Source: Haemophilus parainfluenzae (GTDB lineage: Bacteria; Pseudomonadota; Gammaproteobacteria; Enterobacterales; Pasteurellaceae). From it: a stretch of 64,000 nucleotides of DNA. The translations under genes were made by a program, and so were the position numbers. The notes beneath the pieces are model-generated. The model was not told the DNA's origin, did no database searches, and was given only the letters and a program-made list of their open reading frames with translations. This document shows positions 50,794-61,078 of the stretch, piece by piece. Each line of letters begins with the position of its first letter. Position 1 is the stretch's first letter. The stretch spans positions 508,501 through 572,500 of the forward strand of contig NZ_UGHY01000002.1 of assembly GCF_900450995.1 (NCBI RefSeq), in the 5' to 3' direction.

Positions 50794-51483
50794 ATGTCCA
50801 ACTCTCAAGAAATCCCTTATCACCACCAATTAAAAAATCGTTTTCGCGGCTACTTCCCTGTCATTATTGATGTGGAAACAGCAGGGTTTGATGCAAAAAA
50901 AGATGCACTTTTAGAGCTTGCAGCTATCACCTTAAAAATGGATGAGAATGGCAATTTACAACCTGATCAAAAATGCCATTTTCATATTGAACCATTTGAG
51001 GGGGCGAATATTAATCCTGAATCACTCAAATTCAATGGGATTGATATTCACAATCCATTGCGTGGTGCCGTATCTGAATTAGATGCCATCACGGGATTGT
51101 TCCAAATGGTGCGTCGTGAACAAAAAGATGCAGAATGTCAACGTTCTATCATCGTGGCACATAATGCGGCTTTTGACCAAAGCTTTGTCATGGCTGCGGC
51201 TGAACGCACGGGTGTAAAACGCAATCCATTCCACCCTTTTGGAATGTTTGATACCGCAACACTTGCCGGTTTTATGTTTGGGCAAACGGTGCTCGTCAAA
51301 GCATGCCAATCGGCAAAAATTCCTTTTGATGGGAAACAAGCACACTCTGCACTATATGATACTGAACGTACGGCGGAATTATTTTGCTATATGGTCAATC
51401 ATTTAAAAGATCTCGGTGGATTCCCTCATATTGCTCAAACAGATGAAGCGGAAAAAACAGATGAAAATCAGACCGCACTTTAA
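50794..51483 (+). CDS. rnt: Ribonuclease T
   Basis: DEDD-family 3'-5' exonuclease for tRNA 3'-end maturation and turnover. Catalytic acids are in [20 protein letters not shown] (Exo I), HNAAFDQSF (Exo II) and [13 protein letters not shown] (Exo III, DEDDh type). It has 229 residues. It is followed by the his-type leader on the same strand, with no evident terminator between; a USS overlaps its stop. Confidence 0.95.
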   Translation: MSNSQEIPYHHQLKNRFRGYFPVIIDVETAGFDAKKDALLELAAITLKMDENGNLQPDQKCHFHIEPFEGANINPESLKFNGIDIHNPLRGAVSELDAITGLFQMVRREQKDAECQRSIIVAHNAAFDQSFVMAAAERTGVKRNPFHPFGMFDTATLAGFMFGQTVLVKACQSAKIPFDGKQAHSALYDTERTAELFCYMVNHLKDLGGFPHIAQTDEAEKTDENQTAL

Positions 51484-51580
51484 TTTTCAAAATTTTTTAG
51501 AAAAAAGGCTTGCAATCGTTTTCGCTTTACCGTATTTTAAAAAGTAATTCAATTTAGTTATCTAAATAAGAGAGTTTCAA

Positions 51581-51625
51581 ATGAACTTTATCCTTCGTCA
51601 CCATCATCGCCATTCAACTGAATAA
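51581..51625 (+). CDS. Histidine leader peptide of the transporter gene
   Basis: A 14-codon ORF, MNFILRHHHRHSTE, with AGAGAG upstream. Four of its codons are histidine, three consecutive. It is followed by three mutually exclusive hairpins and a T tract, the design of a his attenuator. Here the controlled gene is a predicted amino-acid transporter rather than hisG. Confidence 0.88.
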   Translation: MNFILRHHHRHSTE

Positions 51626-51645
51626 TCTTTCAGGCTGTTGGCGTG

Positions 51646-51726
51646 CTTGGAAGATTTCTTCCGAGCTGACAAGATAAAGATCAAAAAAATCTTACCCCTC
51701 GGAAGGCAACTTTCGAGGGGTTTTGT
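51646..51726 (+). promoter_or_regulatory. His-type attenuator
   Basis: GGAAG (51649-51653) can pair with CTTCC (51658-51662). CTTCCGAG (51658-51665) can instead pair with CTCGGAAG (51698-51705), an antiterminator. CCCCTCG (51695-51701) pairs with CGAGGGG (51714-51720) before TTTTGTTTT, the terminator. These exclude each other in the order expected for ribosome-stalling control. Confidence 0.88.
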
Positions 51727-51756
51727 TTTATTATTAATTTACAGGAGTTTATTACT

Positions 51757-51813
51757 ATGCGACATTTAACCTTAAATCAATTTTCTTTTATGCGACCTTT
51801 TTCTTTTAATTAA
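51757..51813 (+). CDS. Second small ORF between attenuator and transporter
   Basis: An 18-codon ORF, MRHLTLNQFSFMRPFSFN, with a good AGGAG nine bases upstream of its ATG. It ends 18 bases before the transporter start. Phenylalanine is frequent (four) and only one histidine is present. It may couple translation into the transporter or form a second control point; no homologue is known to me. Confidence 0.5.
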   Translation: MRHLTLNQFSFMRPFSFN

Positions 51814-51831
51814 TCAATAAGGAACAACAAT

Positions 51832-53184
51832 ATGCTATCGAATCCCGTTGTTATTTCAATTGTCGTGCTACTGGCGTTAAGCCTGCTGCGCGTAAACGTG
51901 GTTATCGCACTTGTGATTTCCGCTCTGACTGCAGGCTTATGTGGTGACTTAGGTTTAGGAAAAACCATTGAAGCCTTTACAGGCGGCTTAGGTGGTGGTG
52001 CTGAAGTGGCCATGAACTATGCGATGCTCGGTGCATTTGCCATTGCGATTTCAAAATCCGGCATCACTGATTTGCTTGCCTACAAAATTATTACCCGAAT
52101 GAACAAAACACCAACCGGTAAAAATTTAGCCTGGTTTAAATATATGCTGCTTGGAATTTTGCTTTTATTCGCCATTTCATCCCAAAACTTACTCCCAGTA
52201 CACATTGCGTTTATCCCGATTGTAGTGCCGCCTTTACTTTCTATTTTTAACCGTTTAAAAATCGATCGTCGTGCAGTGGCTTGTATTATTACCTTTGGTT
52301 TAACCGCAACTTATATGATCTTACCTGTCGGTTTCGGGAAAATCTTTATCGAAAGTGTTTTAGTAAAAAATATCAATCTTGCTGGTGCACCACTCGGTTT
52401 ACAAACCAGTGTAGGTGAAGTTTCTTTTGCTATGCTTATCCCTGTTATTGGTATGATTCTTGGTTTACTCACTGCTGTATTTGTTACCTATCGCAAACCG
52501 CGCGAGTATGTGGTGACGACTGCAGAACCAACTACAGCTGAAATTGAACAACACATTGCGAATATTAAACCTATTCAAATTACCGCAAGTGCGGTCGCCA
52601 TTGTCGCCACTTTTGCCACCCAGCTTTTCACAAGCTCTACAATTATTGGTGGTTTAGTCGGTTTAGTCATTTTCGGGGCATTCGGTATCTTCAAACTCAA
52701 AGAAAGTAACGACATTTTCCAACAAGGTTTACGCTTAATGGCAATGATTGGCTTTGTGATGATTGCTGCCTCTGGTTTTGCCAATGTGATTAATACCACA
52801 AGTGGCGTGAAAGAATTAGTTGATGCACTTTCAACTGGTGCGATTCAAAGTAAAGGCGTTGCGGCATTCTTAATGCTACTCGTTGGGTTATTGATTACCA
52901 TGGGTATTGGTTCTTCTTTCTCAACTGTACCAATTATCACCTCAATTTATGTACCACTTTGTCTCTCTTTTGGTTTCTCACCACTTGCGACAGTAGCTAT
53001 CGTAGGTGTAGCAGCGGCATTAGGAGATGCGGGTTCACCGGCTTCTGACTCAACACTTGGGCCGACATCTGGTTTGAATATAGATGGTAAACACGACCAC
53101 ATTTGGGATTCTGTTGTGCCAACCTTTATTCACTACAATATCCCATTATTAGCGTTTGGTTGGATTGCAGCCATGACCCTTTAA
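51832..53184 (+). CDS. YuiF-family transporter, predicted histidine permease
   Basis: A 450-residue inner-membrane protein of the Na+/H+ antiporter-like (NhaC/ArsB-related) group, with about eleven helices. SQNLLPVHIAFIPIVVPPLL, GDAGSPASDSTLGPTSGLN and IGSSFSTVPIITSIYVPLC are visible. It resembles B. subtilis YuiF, which comparative studies predicted to carry histidine. The histidine-rich leader and attenuator directly upstream support histidine as substrate here. AAGGAA precedes the ATG. Transport specificity is inference. Confidence 0.8.
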   Translation: MLSNPVVISIVVLLALSLLRVNVVIALVISALTAGLCGDLGLGKTIEAFTGGLGGGAEVAMNYAMLGAFAIAISKSGITDLLAYKIITRMNKTPTGKNLAWFKYMLLGILLLFAISSQNLLPVHIAFIPIVVPPLLSIFNRLKIDRRAVACIITFGLTATYMILPVGFGKIFIESVLVKNINLAGAPLGLQTSVGEVSFAMLIPVIGMILGLLTAVFVTYRKPREYVVTTAEPTTAEIEQHIANIKPIQITASAVAIVATFATQLFTSSTIIGGLVGLVIFGAFGIFKLKESNDIFQQGLRLMAMIGFVMIAASGFANVINTTSGVKELVDALSTGAIQSKGVAAFLMLLVGLLITMGIGSSFSTVPIITSIYVPLCLSFGFSPLATVAIVGVAAALGDAGSPASDSTLGPTSGLNIDGKHDHIWDSVVPTFIHYNIPLLAFGWIAAMTL

Positions 53185-53192
53185 TCGTTATA

Positions 53193-53222
53193 ATCCCTGC
53201 ATACATTATGCGGGGATTTTTT
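53193..53222 (+). terminator. Terminator of the transporter gene, overlapping the priC ribosome site
   Basis: ATCCCTGCAT pairs with ATGCGGGGAT, then six T. The next base is the first of the priC ATG, so the GGGGA that could be the priC ribosome site lies within the 3' arm of the stem. Confidence 0.85.
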
Positions 53223-53804
53223 ATGTCTATTCAATTATTACTCAATACGCTCGAACAAAAAGTACAGCAACTGACACAAGTCTATCAAGCTGACTCAGAT
53301 AAAAAAATCAACGCGAAATTTAACCGCACTTTATTTACTGAAGATTTTGAAACCGTCGGTTTTTATCTCAAAGAAATCCAACAAAGCTTAACTAAGCTAT
53401 GTAAAATTTCTCATCAAAATGAAGAACAAATTGTATTTATGGTAGAACATCTTTTAGGGCAATGTAGCGTCTTAACGGAAGCCATGAATCGTAAGTATAA
53501 AAGGCCCATTCAACCGAAAATAGTAGAGCCACAAGTTGCAAGTAATAAATCACAACATAGCATTCATCGCCTCCCTCCTAGAGAGCGTCTAGAAAAGTAT
53601 TATGAAGCCTTGCAGCAACTCACGGAAAAATACGAAGAAGCTAAAGCACAAGCGAATACGGCTCAAACAGATATTCAACGAGATATGCATAAGCAAACTG
53701 CGGCAATTTATTTAACGCGCCGTCAAAAATGTTTAGAAGCGATTGAGACCTTAGAAGAATACCTTGCCTTTAAAGAGGCCCAAGAAAGTGCGGTCAAAAA
53801 ATAA
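53223..53804 (+). CDS. priC: Primosomal replication protein PriC
   Basis: PriC restarts stalled replication forks by helping load DnaB. The 193-residue helical protein has an N-terminal half (MSIQLLLNTLEQKVQQLTQ) and a C-terminal domain with LPPRERLEKYYEALQQL and RRQKCLEAIETLEEYLAF, the more conserved part. The start is the ATG at 53223, immediately after the T tract of a terminator. It is the family's usual size. Confidence 0.88.
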   Translation: MSIQLLLNTLEQKVQQLTQVYQADSDKKINAKFNRTLFTEDFETVGFYLKEIQQSLTKLCKISHQNEEQIVFMVEHLLGQCSVLTEAMNRKYKRPIQPKIVEPQVASNKSQHSIHRLPPRERLEKYYEALQQLTEKYEEAKAQANTAQTDIQRDMHKQTAAIYLTRRQKCLEAIETLEEYLAFKEAQESAVKK

Positions 53805-53830
53805 GATATTTTTTAATAGACTTAAAAGTA

Positions 53831-53864
53831 AAAATCCCTAAATCTTTCGATTTAGGGATTTTTT
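53831..53864 (+). terminator. Terminator of priC
   Basis: AAATCCCTAAATC pairs with GATTTAGGGATTT around TTTC, followed by TTT. Confidence 0.85.
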
Positions 53865-53872
53865 GAATTTGA

Positions 53873-53962
53873 TGGCGGAGGAAGTGAGATTCGAACTCAC
53901 GGAGGGCGTAAACCCTCGCCGGTTTTCAAGACCGGTGCCTTCAACCACTCGACCATTCCTCC
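53873..53962 (-). tRNA. tRNA-Ser(TGA)
   Basis: A 90-base class II tRNA: acceptor GGAGGAA paired to TTCCTCC, anticodon loop CTTGAAA (anticodon TGA), a long variable arm (GAGGGTTTACGCCCTC), T loop GTTCGAA and encoded CCA. Confidence 0.95.
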
Positions 53963-54078
53963 GTGATTTAAGCGAGGTGAATAATACGTTTTTTCCCCCA
54001 CTCCGTCAAGCAAGAAAATAAAAAAATTATCTGACTGACTACTTTTAAATCACTATGTTTTAAAAATACACAAAATAA

Positions 54079-54102
54079 AAACGGAACCTACTGGTTCCGT
54101 CT
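54079..54102 (-). terminator. Terminator of rne
   Basis: On the minus strand ACGGAACC and GGTTCCGT enclose four bases, followed by TTTTTATTTT. Confidence 0.8.
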
Positions 54103-54116
54103 TTATGGTTAAGATA

Positions 54117-56921
54117 TTACTCTGATTTTGCTTGTGTAGGTTCAGAGTAAATGTGACTAATTGCACTATGATGGCCTGCGGCGCCTTTACCGTTAAAGTA
54201 ATAGCGAGACTCCGTCCATTCTACAATTGGGAATGGTTTAGACTCTTCATCTGGTGCTTTAGCTAATGTCATCGCTGCTTTAGTGTGTTGTACCGCTGAA
54301 ATAGTACCTGCACGACCCGTGAACACATAAGAACGAACAAATTCTGCTTTTTCTTGTGGTTCAACTTCAGCTGTTTCGACTTGAGCAACAGATTCTGATT
54401 TATGATGCAAGCGTTCTAATGACTCTTGCACTTTCTGTTGAACCGCTTCATTTGCCGGTTGAGTAATGAAATCTAACGCAGGTTGTGCTTCAACTGATTT
54501 TTCTTCCACGACAATACCAGTTGCCGGGGTGATCACACCTTTTTTCGTTTTCTCTTGCTCAAGCAACTCATCCACTGATAAGAAATTATTTTCTTTCGGT
54601 GTATTCACTGCAGAATAATCGATACATACTTTACCGCTTGCTAATTCTGGTGAAGCAACTGCCGCAAATAATGGCATTGGTGACTTCACTTCATTACGGC
54701 GACGGCGTTGATTATTTGATGCACGTAAATGACGAGGTGTACGGCGCTGACGTTCTTGACGTGGTTTATCTTCTGTATTATCAACAGTGTTATTTTCAAC
54801 CACTTCATTTTTAATCACGGGAACTTCAACGTCCTCAATAACATTCTCGTTGATGTTATTTGTATTATCCTCAATACGAACACGTTTACGTAAATCACGA
54901 CGTTGACGACGCTCTGCTACTGGTTTCTCTGCTTTTTCTTCTTGACGATTATCATCAGAAACATTAGCAAAATTAACCGCACTTTCAGATGTCACTTCTT
55001 CATTCGCGTTACGACGATTGCGACGATTATTTACACGCTCGCGAGTTGGACGTACATTTTCTTCATCTGTATTTTTCGCATTATCGTTGTTTTCGTTGTT
55101 GCGAGAACGACGATTATTACGACGATCTTGATTGCGGCGATTATTACAGTTGTTGTTACGATTGTTACGGTTATTTTGATTTTTCTCTTCTTCTTTTGGT
55201 TCAGAAGCAAATAAACCTTTAATTGCGGCAACAATTTTCGCAAACAATGATGGTTCTTCCGATTTACGCTCAACCGGTGCAGGTGCAGCTGTTGGAATCG
55301 ATAAAGATACTGCTGCACTTTCCATCACTTGCTCAGATGTCACTGCTGCAGTTTCGATATTGCGAGAAACAAGAGACTCTTCTGGTACAAATGTATCGTC
55401 TTGTGCATCATGGAATTTCGCTAAGTTATAGCTTAATTCATTTAGCTCTTCGCCCTCACGAACACGGAACACGCTGAAATGTGGCGTTTCCATTGCTTCA
55501 TTTGGCACCACGATAATCTCTACATCATGGCGTTTTTCGATGCTGCTTACGGCTTTACGTTTCTCGTTAAGTAAGTAAGACGCGATTTGTACTGGCACGA
55601 TAGTGTGTACTTGTTTCGTATTTTCTTTTAACGCTTCTTCTTCGATTAAACGTAAGATAGAAAGTGATAAACTTTCGTTATCACGCACTTTACCCGTACC
55701 TTGGCAGCGTGGGCAAACATGGTGAGAAGATTCACCTAATGACGGACTTAAACGCTGACGCGACATTTCCAACAAACCGAAGCGAGAAATACGGCTGATT
55801 TGAATACGTGCACGGTCTTGACGCACGGCATCACGAATACGATTTTCTACTTCACGTTGGTGACGAACCGGTGTCATATCGATGAAATCGATAACCACTA
55901 AACCACCTAAGTCACGTAAACGTAATTGACGAGCAATTTCATCTGCGGCTTCAAGGTTGGTATTTAATGCGGTTTCTTCAATATCACCACCACGAGTTGA
56001 ACGCGCCGAGTTGATATCGATCGCTGTTAATGCTTCTGTCACATCGATCACAATCGAACCACCAGAAGGTAAACGCACTTCACGTTGGAAGGCGGATTCA
56101 ATTTGTGACTCAATTTGATAGTGACTAAATAACGGCACTTCGCCTTGATACAGTTTCACACGATTGATGAAATCTGGACGTACAAGTTTGATGTGCGCTT
56201 TCGCTTTTTCAAATACTTTCGGGCTATCAATTAAGATCTCACCAATATCACGACGCAAGTAATCACGGATCGCACGAACGATCACATCACTTTCTTGGTG
56301 AATTAAGAACGGCGCCGGACGACTTTGTGAAGCTTGTTTGATCGCTTCCCAATGATGTAAAAGTACTTTTAAGTCCCATTGTAATTCTTCTGGTGATTTA
56401 CCTACACCCGCTGTACGCACAATAAGACCAACGCCTTCTGGTACATCTAAAGAACTCAATGCTTCTTTTAATTCGATACGTTCATCACCTTCAATACGGC
56501 GAGAGATGCCACCTGCACGCGGATTGTTTGGCATAATCACCAAATAACTACCGGCAAGGGAAACAAAAGTGGTTAAGGCTGCGCCTTTATTGCCGCGTTC
56601 TTCTTTATTCACCTGAACGATCACTTCTTGGCCTTCGGTCAAAATATCACGGATATTTGGACGACCTTGGAACACATAATCAGCAGGGAAATACTCGCGG
56701 GCAATTTCTTTTAAAGGAAGGAAGCCATGGCGCTCTGCACCATAATCCACAAAGGCAGCTTCTAAACTCGGCTCTACGCGAGTGATTTTACCTTTGTAGA
56801 TATTGGCTTTTTTCTGTTCATGACCCGGACTTTCAATATCTAAGTCGAATAAACGCTGGCCATCGACCAACGCAACGCGCAACTCTTCTTTTTGAGTCGC
56901 ATTGATTAACATTCTTTTCAT
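54117..56921 (-). CDS. rne: Ribonuclease E
   Basis: Main endonuclease of mRNA decay and rRNA/tRNA processing, and degradosome scaffold. The catalytic half has an S1 domain ([20 protein letters not shown]), DNase I-like acids in LVVIDFIDM, and the zinc-link CPRCQGTGK. The C-terminal half (from about residue 570) is disordered, very rich in Asn and Arg ([14 protein letters not shown]), fitting RNA-binding arginine-rich segments. The start is the ATG at 56921 ([10 protein letters not shown]); 934 residues, shorter than E. coli (1061) mainly in the tail. Confidence 0.96.
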   Translation of the reverse strand: MKRMLINATQKEELRVALVDGQRLFDLDIESPGHEQKKANIYKGKITRVEPSLEAAFVDYGAERHGFLPLKEIAREYFPADYVFQGRPNIRDILTEGQEVIVQVNKEERGNKGAALTTFVSLAGSYLVIMPNNPRAGGISRRIEGDERIELKEALSSLDVPEGVGLIVRTAGVGKSPEELQWDLKVLLHHWEAIKQASQSRPAPFLIHQESDVIVRAIRDYLRRDIGEILIDSPKVFEKAKAHIKLVRPDFINRVKLYQGEVPLFSHYQIESQIESAFQREVRLPSGGSIVIDVTEALTAIDINSARSTRGGDIEETALNTNLEAADEIARQLRLRDLGGLVVIDFIDMTPVRHQREVENRIRDAVRQDRARIQISRISRFGLLEMSRQRLSPSLGESSHHVCPRCQGTGKVRDNESLSLSILRLIEEEALKENTKQVHTIVPVQIASYLLNEKRKAVSSIEKRHDVEIIVVPNEAMETPHFSVFRVREGEELNELSYNLAKFHDAQDDTFVPEESLVSRNIETAAVTSEQVMESAAVSLSIPTAAPAPVERKSEEPSLFAKIVAAIKGLFASEPKEEEKNQNNRNNRNNNCNNRRNQDRRNNRRSRNNENNDNAKNTDEENVRPTRERVNNRRNRRNANEEVTSESAVNFANVSDDNRQEEKAEKPVAERRQRRDLRKRVRIEDNTNNINENVIEDVEVPVIKNEVVENNTVDNTEDKPRQERQRRTPRHLRASNNQRRRRNEVKSPMPLFAAVASPELASGKVCIDYSAVNTPKENNFLSVDELLEQEKTKKGVITPATGIVVEEKSVEAQPALDFITQPANEAVQQKVQESLERLHHKSESVAQVETAEVEPQEKAEFVRSYVFTGRAGTISAVQHTKAAMTLAKAPDEESKPFPIVEWTESRYYFNGKGAAGHHSAISHIYSEPTQAKSE

Positions 56922-57347
56922 TGTCAATTTCTCGTTTGAATTATCTAAAATACCTTGAAAATTAACCGCACTTTACAGATTTACTGACCTTAGCCATCGA
57001 CCTCGTGTTTCTCGCGAACAGTCAATCTCACGACTGTATGTTGCTGGGCGCATTGATAGCATACTCAATTGTTATCTAAGACAATTTTCGTAAAACAATG
57101 CGGTGTGTTAATTACGCATTGCAAGGAAGCATCAACCTTCAAGAAAAACATGTTGATTATCAATGTCTTATGCCGTTTGCCGCATTGAGTTTTGACCAAC
57201 ATACAAAATCGCTTTCTAAATGCCAAATTTTAGGCGCAGAAAGACGCTCTATTATCCACATTCGGGGCTAAATTAGCAAGGCATTCTTGCTATTATCACC
57301 AGGGATATTGTGATATGATTCAGCCCAATTTTTAAAGGACAGATTCA
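56922..57347. promoter_or_regulatory. Long 5' region shared by rne and rluC
   Basis: 426 bases without an ORF, between divergent genes. The rne side contains several short dyads and one USS near 56968. E. coli rne has a structured leader through which RNase E limits its own mRNA; a similar leader here is plausible from length, but I cannot fold it by eye. The rluC ATG at 57348 has AAAGGA upstream. Confidence 0.5.
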
Positions 57348-58328
57348 ATGACTGAAAAACAAGAAAAAATCATCAATCAATCCGTCAAAATGCTCACGAT
57401 TTCTGAGGATGAAGCAGGACAACGCATTGATAATTATTTATTGGCAAAATTAAAAGGCGTACCAAAAAGTTTGATTTATCGCATTCTGCGTAAAGGCGAA
57501 GTACGTGTGAACAAAGGGCGAATCAAACCTGAATATAAATTGCAAAATGGCGATGTGGTGCGTGTACCACCAGTTCGTATTTCTGAAAAAAATACTGCCC
57601 CAATTTCTAAAAACTTGAATAAAGTCGCTTCCCTTGAAAGCCATATTCTTTTTGAAGATGACTGTTTATTAGTATTGAACAAACCTTCTGGCATTGCGGT
57701 TCATGGCGGGAGCGGCTTGAATTTTGGTGTAATTGAAGCGCTTCGTACATTACGCCCTGAAGCCCGTTTTTTAGAATTGGTTCACCGTTTAGACAGAGAT
57801 ACATCGGGCATTTTATTGGTAGCGAAGAAACGCTCTGCCTTACGCAACTTACACGAACAACTTCGTGTTAAAACCGTACAAAAAGATTATCTCGCGCTCG
57901 TTCGTGGGCAATGGCAATCTCATGTAAAAGTCGTGCAAGCGCCTTTATTAAAAAATGAGCTGGCTAGTGGTGAACGCATCGTTAAAGTCAGTGAACAAGG
58001 CAAACCTTCAGAAACGCGATTTTCCATTGAAGAACGCTATCAAAATGCGACCTTAGTAAAAGCGTCGCCTGTAACGGGAAGAACCCATCAGATCCGAGTT
58101 CATACTCAATATGCTGGTCACCCGATTGCACTAGATGATAAATACGGTGATAAAGAATTCGATAAATATATGCAAGATCTCGGACTCAATCGTTTGTTTT
58201 TACATGCATTTTCTATTCGCTTTGAACACCCTAAAACGGGCGAAACATTACGTTTCAATGCACAACTAGATGAAAAAATGAAAACAATTCTGAAAAAACT
58301 GCGTGAAAGCAAAGAGATAAACCCATAG
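57348..58328 (+). CDS. rluC: 23S rRNA pseudouridine synthase RluC
   Basis: Makes pseudouridines 955, 2504 and 2580 in 23S rRNA. An S4 RNA-binding domain (QRIDNYLLAKLKGVPKSLIY) precedes the RluA catalytic domain, with the active Asp in HRLDRDTSGILLVAKK and VTGRTHQIRVHTQY downstream. It has 326 residues. Divergent from rne, the same neighbour arrangement as in E. coli. Confidence 0.95.
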   Translation: MTEKQEKIINQSVKMLTISEDEAGQRIDNYLLAKLKGVPKSLIYRILRKGEVRVNKGRIKPEYKLQNGDVVRVPPVRISEKNTAPISKNLNKVASLESHILFEDDCLLVLNKPSGIAVHGGSGLNFGVIEALRTLRPEARFLELVHRLDRDTSGILLVAKKRSALRNLHEQLRVKTVQKDYLALVRGQWQSHVKVVQAPLLKNELASGERIVKVSEQGKPSETRFSIEERYQNATLVKASPVTGRTHQIRVHTQYAGHPIALDDKYGDKEFDKYMQDLGLNRLFLHAFSIRFEHPKTGETLRFNAQLDEKMKTILKKLRESKEINP

Positions 58329-58414
58329 ACAAGAAAAATGTTTATTGCTATATTTGGTGATGGAGACAACTCGTTTCTATCATTAATTAACATATAACAA
58401 CAAAGGATAGCAAA

Positions 58415-58696
58415 ATGGCAAAAGGACAATCATTACAAGATCCTTATTTGAATGCGTTACGCCGTGAACGTATTCCTGTTTCGATTTATCTCGTTAATGG
58501 GATTAAATTACAGGGGCAAATCGAATCATTCGACCAATTCGTGATTTTATTAAAAAACACTGTTAATCAAATGGTGTACAAACACGCTATTTCAACTGTG
58601 GTTCCAGCACGTTCTGTTTCTCACCACAATAATAACGGCCATCATGCAGCACAAACTTCTGACGCTGCAACAGAAGTAGAAACACAAGCAGAATAA
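58415..58696 (+). CDS. hfq: RNA chaperone Hfq
   Basis: Hexameric Sm-like protein pairing small RNAs with mRNAs. The Sm1 ([21 protein letters not shown]) and Sm2 ([13 protein letters not shown]) motifs are intact over residues 1-67; the C-terminal tail is His/Asn/Ala-rich ([11 protein letters not shown]). It has 93 residues, close to H. influenzae Hfq. Upstream is AAAGGA. It leads into hflX after 9 bp. Confidence 0.97.
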   Translation: MAKGQSLQDPYLNALRRERIPVSIYLVNGIKLQGQIESFDQFVILLKNTVNQMVYKHAISTVVPARSVSHHNNNGHHAAQTSDAATEVETQAE

Positions 58697-58705
58697 TTCT
58701 GTTCA

Positions 58706-60061
58706 ATGAATGATTTCATCAATTTAAGTGCGGTTGAAAATTCACCTGAAATTTCAACCGCACTTTCGTCATCTAAAACAGGCGACAATAGCCAATCGGC
58801 GAAAGATAAAGCTATCGTCGTGCATGTATTCTTTTCTCAAAATAAAAACATTGAAGATCTGCAAGAATTCCAACTTTTAGCAGAATCTGCCAATGTTGAG
58901 ATTTTACAAATCATCACCACGAGCCGAGCGACACCTCAAGCGAAATATTTTATCGGTGAAGGGAAAGCACAAGAAATTGCTGATGCAGTGAGAGCCTTAG
59001 ATGCCGATGTCGTTTTGGTGAATCATCAATTAACCCCTGCTCAGACCCGTAATTTAGAAAGCATCTGCCAATGTCGTGTAGTGGATCGCACTGGGGTGAT
59101 TTTAGATATCTTTGCTCAACGAGCCCGATCGCACGAAGGGAAATTACAAGTTGAATTAGCTCAGCTTAAGCATTTATCCACTCGATTAGTTCGTCGAAAA
59201 ACAGGCTTAGATCAGCAAAAAGGTGCGGTTGGATTACGTGGTCCAGGGGAAACGCAATTAGAAACGGATCGCCGTTTAATCAAGGTTCGTATTGCACAGT
59301 TGCAAAATCGTTTGGCGAAAGTCGAAAAACAACGTAATCAAAATCGCCAAACTCGCCAAAAAGCAGATATTCCCACCATTTCCTTAGTGGGTTATACCAA
59401 TGCGGGAAAATCAACACTATTCAATTTCATCACGCAAGCGAATGTCTATGCCGCGGATCAGCTTTTTGCCACCCTCGATCCCACATTAAGACGTTTACAA
59501 ATTCAAGATGTTGGTACGGCAATTCTCGCGGATACCGTTGGTTTTGTTCGCCAACTCCCCCATGATTTAGTGTCCGCTTTTAAATCTACCTTGCAAGAAA
59601 CGGTAGAAGCCAGTTTGTTATTGCACGTCATTGATGCAGCAGACGCTCGAAAGATCGAAAATATTGAAGCCGTGAATTTAGTATTGGAAGAAATTAAGGC
59701 TGACAAAGTACCGGTATTGTTGGTGTATAACAAAATCGATTTATTGGAAAATGTGGCGCCCCATATTGAATATGATGACGAGAATAAGCCCGTTGCTGTT
59801 TACCTTTCAGCACATTCAGGTGAAGGATTAGATCTGCTACTTGAAGCCATTAAAGTGCGGTTGAAAAATGAGATACTTTCTTTCACCCTCACACTGCTCC
59901 CTCAAGAGGGCAAAATTCGCCATGCGCTCTATCAATTAGATAGCATTCGTCACGAACAAATTTCGGATGAAGGTGAATTTATCCTCAATGTACAAATTGA
60001 TAAAGTCGAATGGCTCAAACTTTGTAAACAATTCCCTAAACTGTCAGAAATTATTTACTAA
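58706..60061 (+). CDS. hflX: Ribosome-splitting GTPase HflX
   Basis: Heat-linked GTPase that splits stalled 70S ribosomes. An N-terminal HflX domain ([20 protein letters not shown], then the glycine-rich [15 protein letters not shown]) is followed by the G domain: G1 [14 protein letters not shown]3 DTVGF, G4 NKID. It has 451 residues from 58706. The first 35 residues are not conserved, are partly encoded by an inverted USS pair, and lack a clear ribosome site, so the true start may lie further in. Its end overlaps tyrR by 11 bp in convergent orientation. Confidence 0.94.
   Translation: MNDFINLSAVENSPEISTALSSSKTGDNSQSAKDKAIVVHVFFSQNKNIEDLQEFQLLAESANVEILQIITTSRATPQAKYFIGEGKAQEIADAVRALDADVVLVNHQLTPAQTRNLESICQCRVVDRTGVILDIFAQRARSHEGKLQVELAQLKHLSTRLVRRKTGLDQQKGAVGLRGPGETQLETDRRLIKVRIAQLQNRLAKVEKQRNQNRQTRQKADIPTISLVGYTNAGKSTLFNFITQANVYAADQLFATLDPTLRRLQIQDVGTAILADTVGFVRQLPHDLVSAFKSTLQETVEASLLLHVIDAADARKIENIEAVNLVLEEIKADKVPVLLVYNKIDLLENVAPHIEYDDENKPVAVYLSAHSGEGLDLLLEAIKVRLKNEILSFTLTLLPQEGKIRHALYQLDSIRHEQISDEGEFILNVQIDKVEWLKLCKQFPKLSEIIY
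58726..58765. repeat. Inverted USS pair inside the hflX start
   Basis: AAGTGCGGTTGAAA and TTTCAACCGCACTT form a perfect 14-bp stem with a 12-base loop, located 30 bp after the hfq stop and within the first codons assigned to hflX. No T tract follows. Confidence 0.85.
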
Positions 60062-61001
60062 TACCGTATTGTTTTAATTTATTGGCGATCGCCGTGTGTG
60101 ATACGCCTAATCGTTGTGCCAATTTTCGTGTACTTGGATACTGAGCATAAAAAGCACGCAATACACTCGCCTCATATTGCCCCATAATCTCATCCAGGGT
60201 TTGCTCACCAAAATCATCCGCAGAAATGACCGCACTTTGTACGGGTTTTAAATTTAAACTTTCAATATTAAGCTGGTTATTTTTCGCTAAGGAACAGGCA
60301 CGATACAAGACATTGTAAAGCTCTCGCACATTACCTTGCCAAGTCTGCCCTTTCAAATAATTCAAAAAATCAGCATCATATTGCGGCATTGGAATCTTAA
60401 GCTGCGTGCTAATTTCTTGTAAAAAACCGTCCGTTAAAGGTTGAATGTCCTCCACTCGCTCACGTAATGGCGGTACATTTAGTGCTAAGACATTTAAGCG
60501 ATGGAATAAATCACTGCGCAATTTCCCTTGTTCTAACAACTTTTCCATCGGTTCTTGTGAAGTACAAATCACCCGAACATTTGCATGATGTTCTTTTTCT
60601 TCCCCCACTCGACGGAAAGAACCATCCGTTAAAAAACGCAATAATTTTGCCTGCAAACTTAATGAAAGCTCGGCAATGCCATCTAACAACACCGTGCCTT
60701 CGTTAGCATATTCAAAAAAACCGATGGTTTCACTGTCACCCACTTTACGCCCAAACATTTCGCTTTCCGCATCTTCATCCGGCAGGCCTGCACAGTTTAC
60801 TGCAATGAATTTTTTCTCACGACGCAAGCTCGCAAAATGGCAAGCTTTTGCTAATAAATCTTTACCCGTGCCAGTTTCACCCTGAATTAAAAGCGGCACA
60901 TCAAACATCGCAAAACGTTGTGCATTTTCGACCGCACTTTTCATGGAAAGGCTTTGAGTGACAAAGCAAGAGAACGGATCTTGTGGATTAAATGTCAGCA
61001 T
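60051..61001 (-). CDS. tyrR: TyrR-type regulator of aromatic amino-acid genes (short form)
   Basis: Regulator of aromatic amino-acid uptake and synthesis. The 316-residue protein lacks the N-terminal ACT/PAS part of E. coli TyrR (513) and starts at the NtrC-type ATPase core: Walker [15 protein letters not shown], an altered GAFTGA region, and CTSQEPM, then a Fis-type helix-turn-helix at the end ([19 protein letters not shown]). Short TyrR of this kind is known from H. influenzae. A perfect TyrR box lies 57 bases upstream of the start. Confidence 0.9.
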   Translation of the reverse strand: MLTFNPQDPFSCFVTQSLSMKSAVENAQRFAMFDVPLLIQGETGTGKDLLAKACHFASLRREKKFIAVNCAGLPDEDAESEMFGRKVGDSETIGFFEYANEGTVLLDGIAELSLSLQAKLLRFLTDGSFRRVGEEKEHHANVRVICTSQEPMEKLLEQGKLRSDLFHRLNVLALNVPPLRERVEDIQPLTDGFLQEISTQLKIPMPQYDADFLNYLKGQTWQGNVRELYNVLYRACSLAKNNQLNIESLNLKPVQSAVISADDFGEQTLDEIMGQYEASVLRAFYAQYPSTRKLAQRLGVSHTAIANKLKQYGISK

Positions 61002-61057
61002 AAAATAAGCTCTGTTTTATTAAATGATGCCGATATGATAGGAAGTTTATTGATATG

Positions 61058-61075
61058 TGTAAAGATTAATTTACA
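61058..61075. promoter_or_regulatory. TyrR box upstream of tyrR
   Basis: TGTAAA-GATTAA-TTTACA matches the TGTAAAN6TTTACA consensus exactly. It lies in the tyrR promoter region, suggesting autoregulation, and next to the terminator of the iron-uptake operon. Confidence 0.8.
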
Positions 61076-61078
61076 TAT

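Noticed and set aside
54900..55320. Plus-strand and out-of-frame ORFs opposite the rne tail
   Set aside because: Composition (Ile/Thr/Tyr/Asp-rich) mirrors the Asn/Arg-rich coding of the RNase E C-terminus; no start signals.
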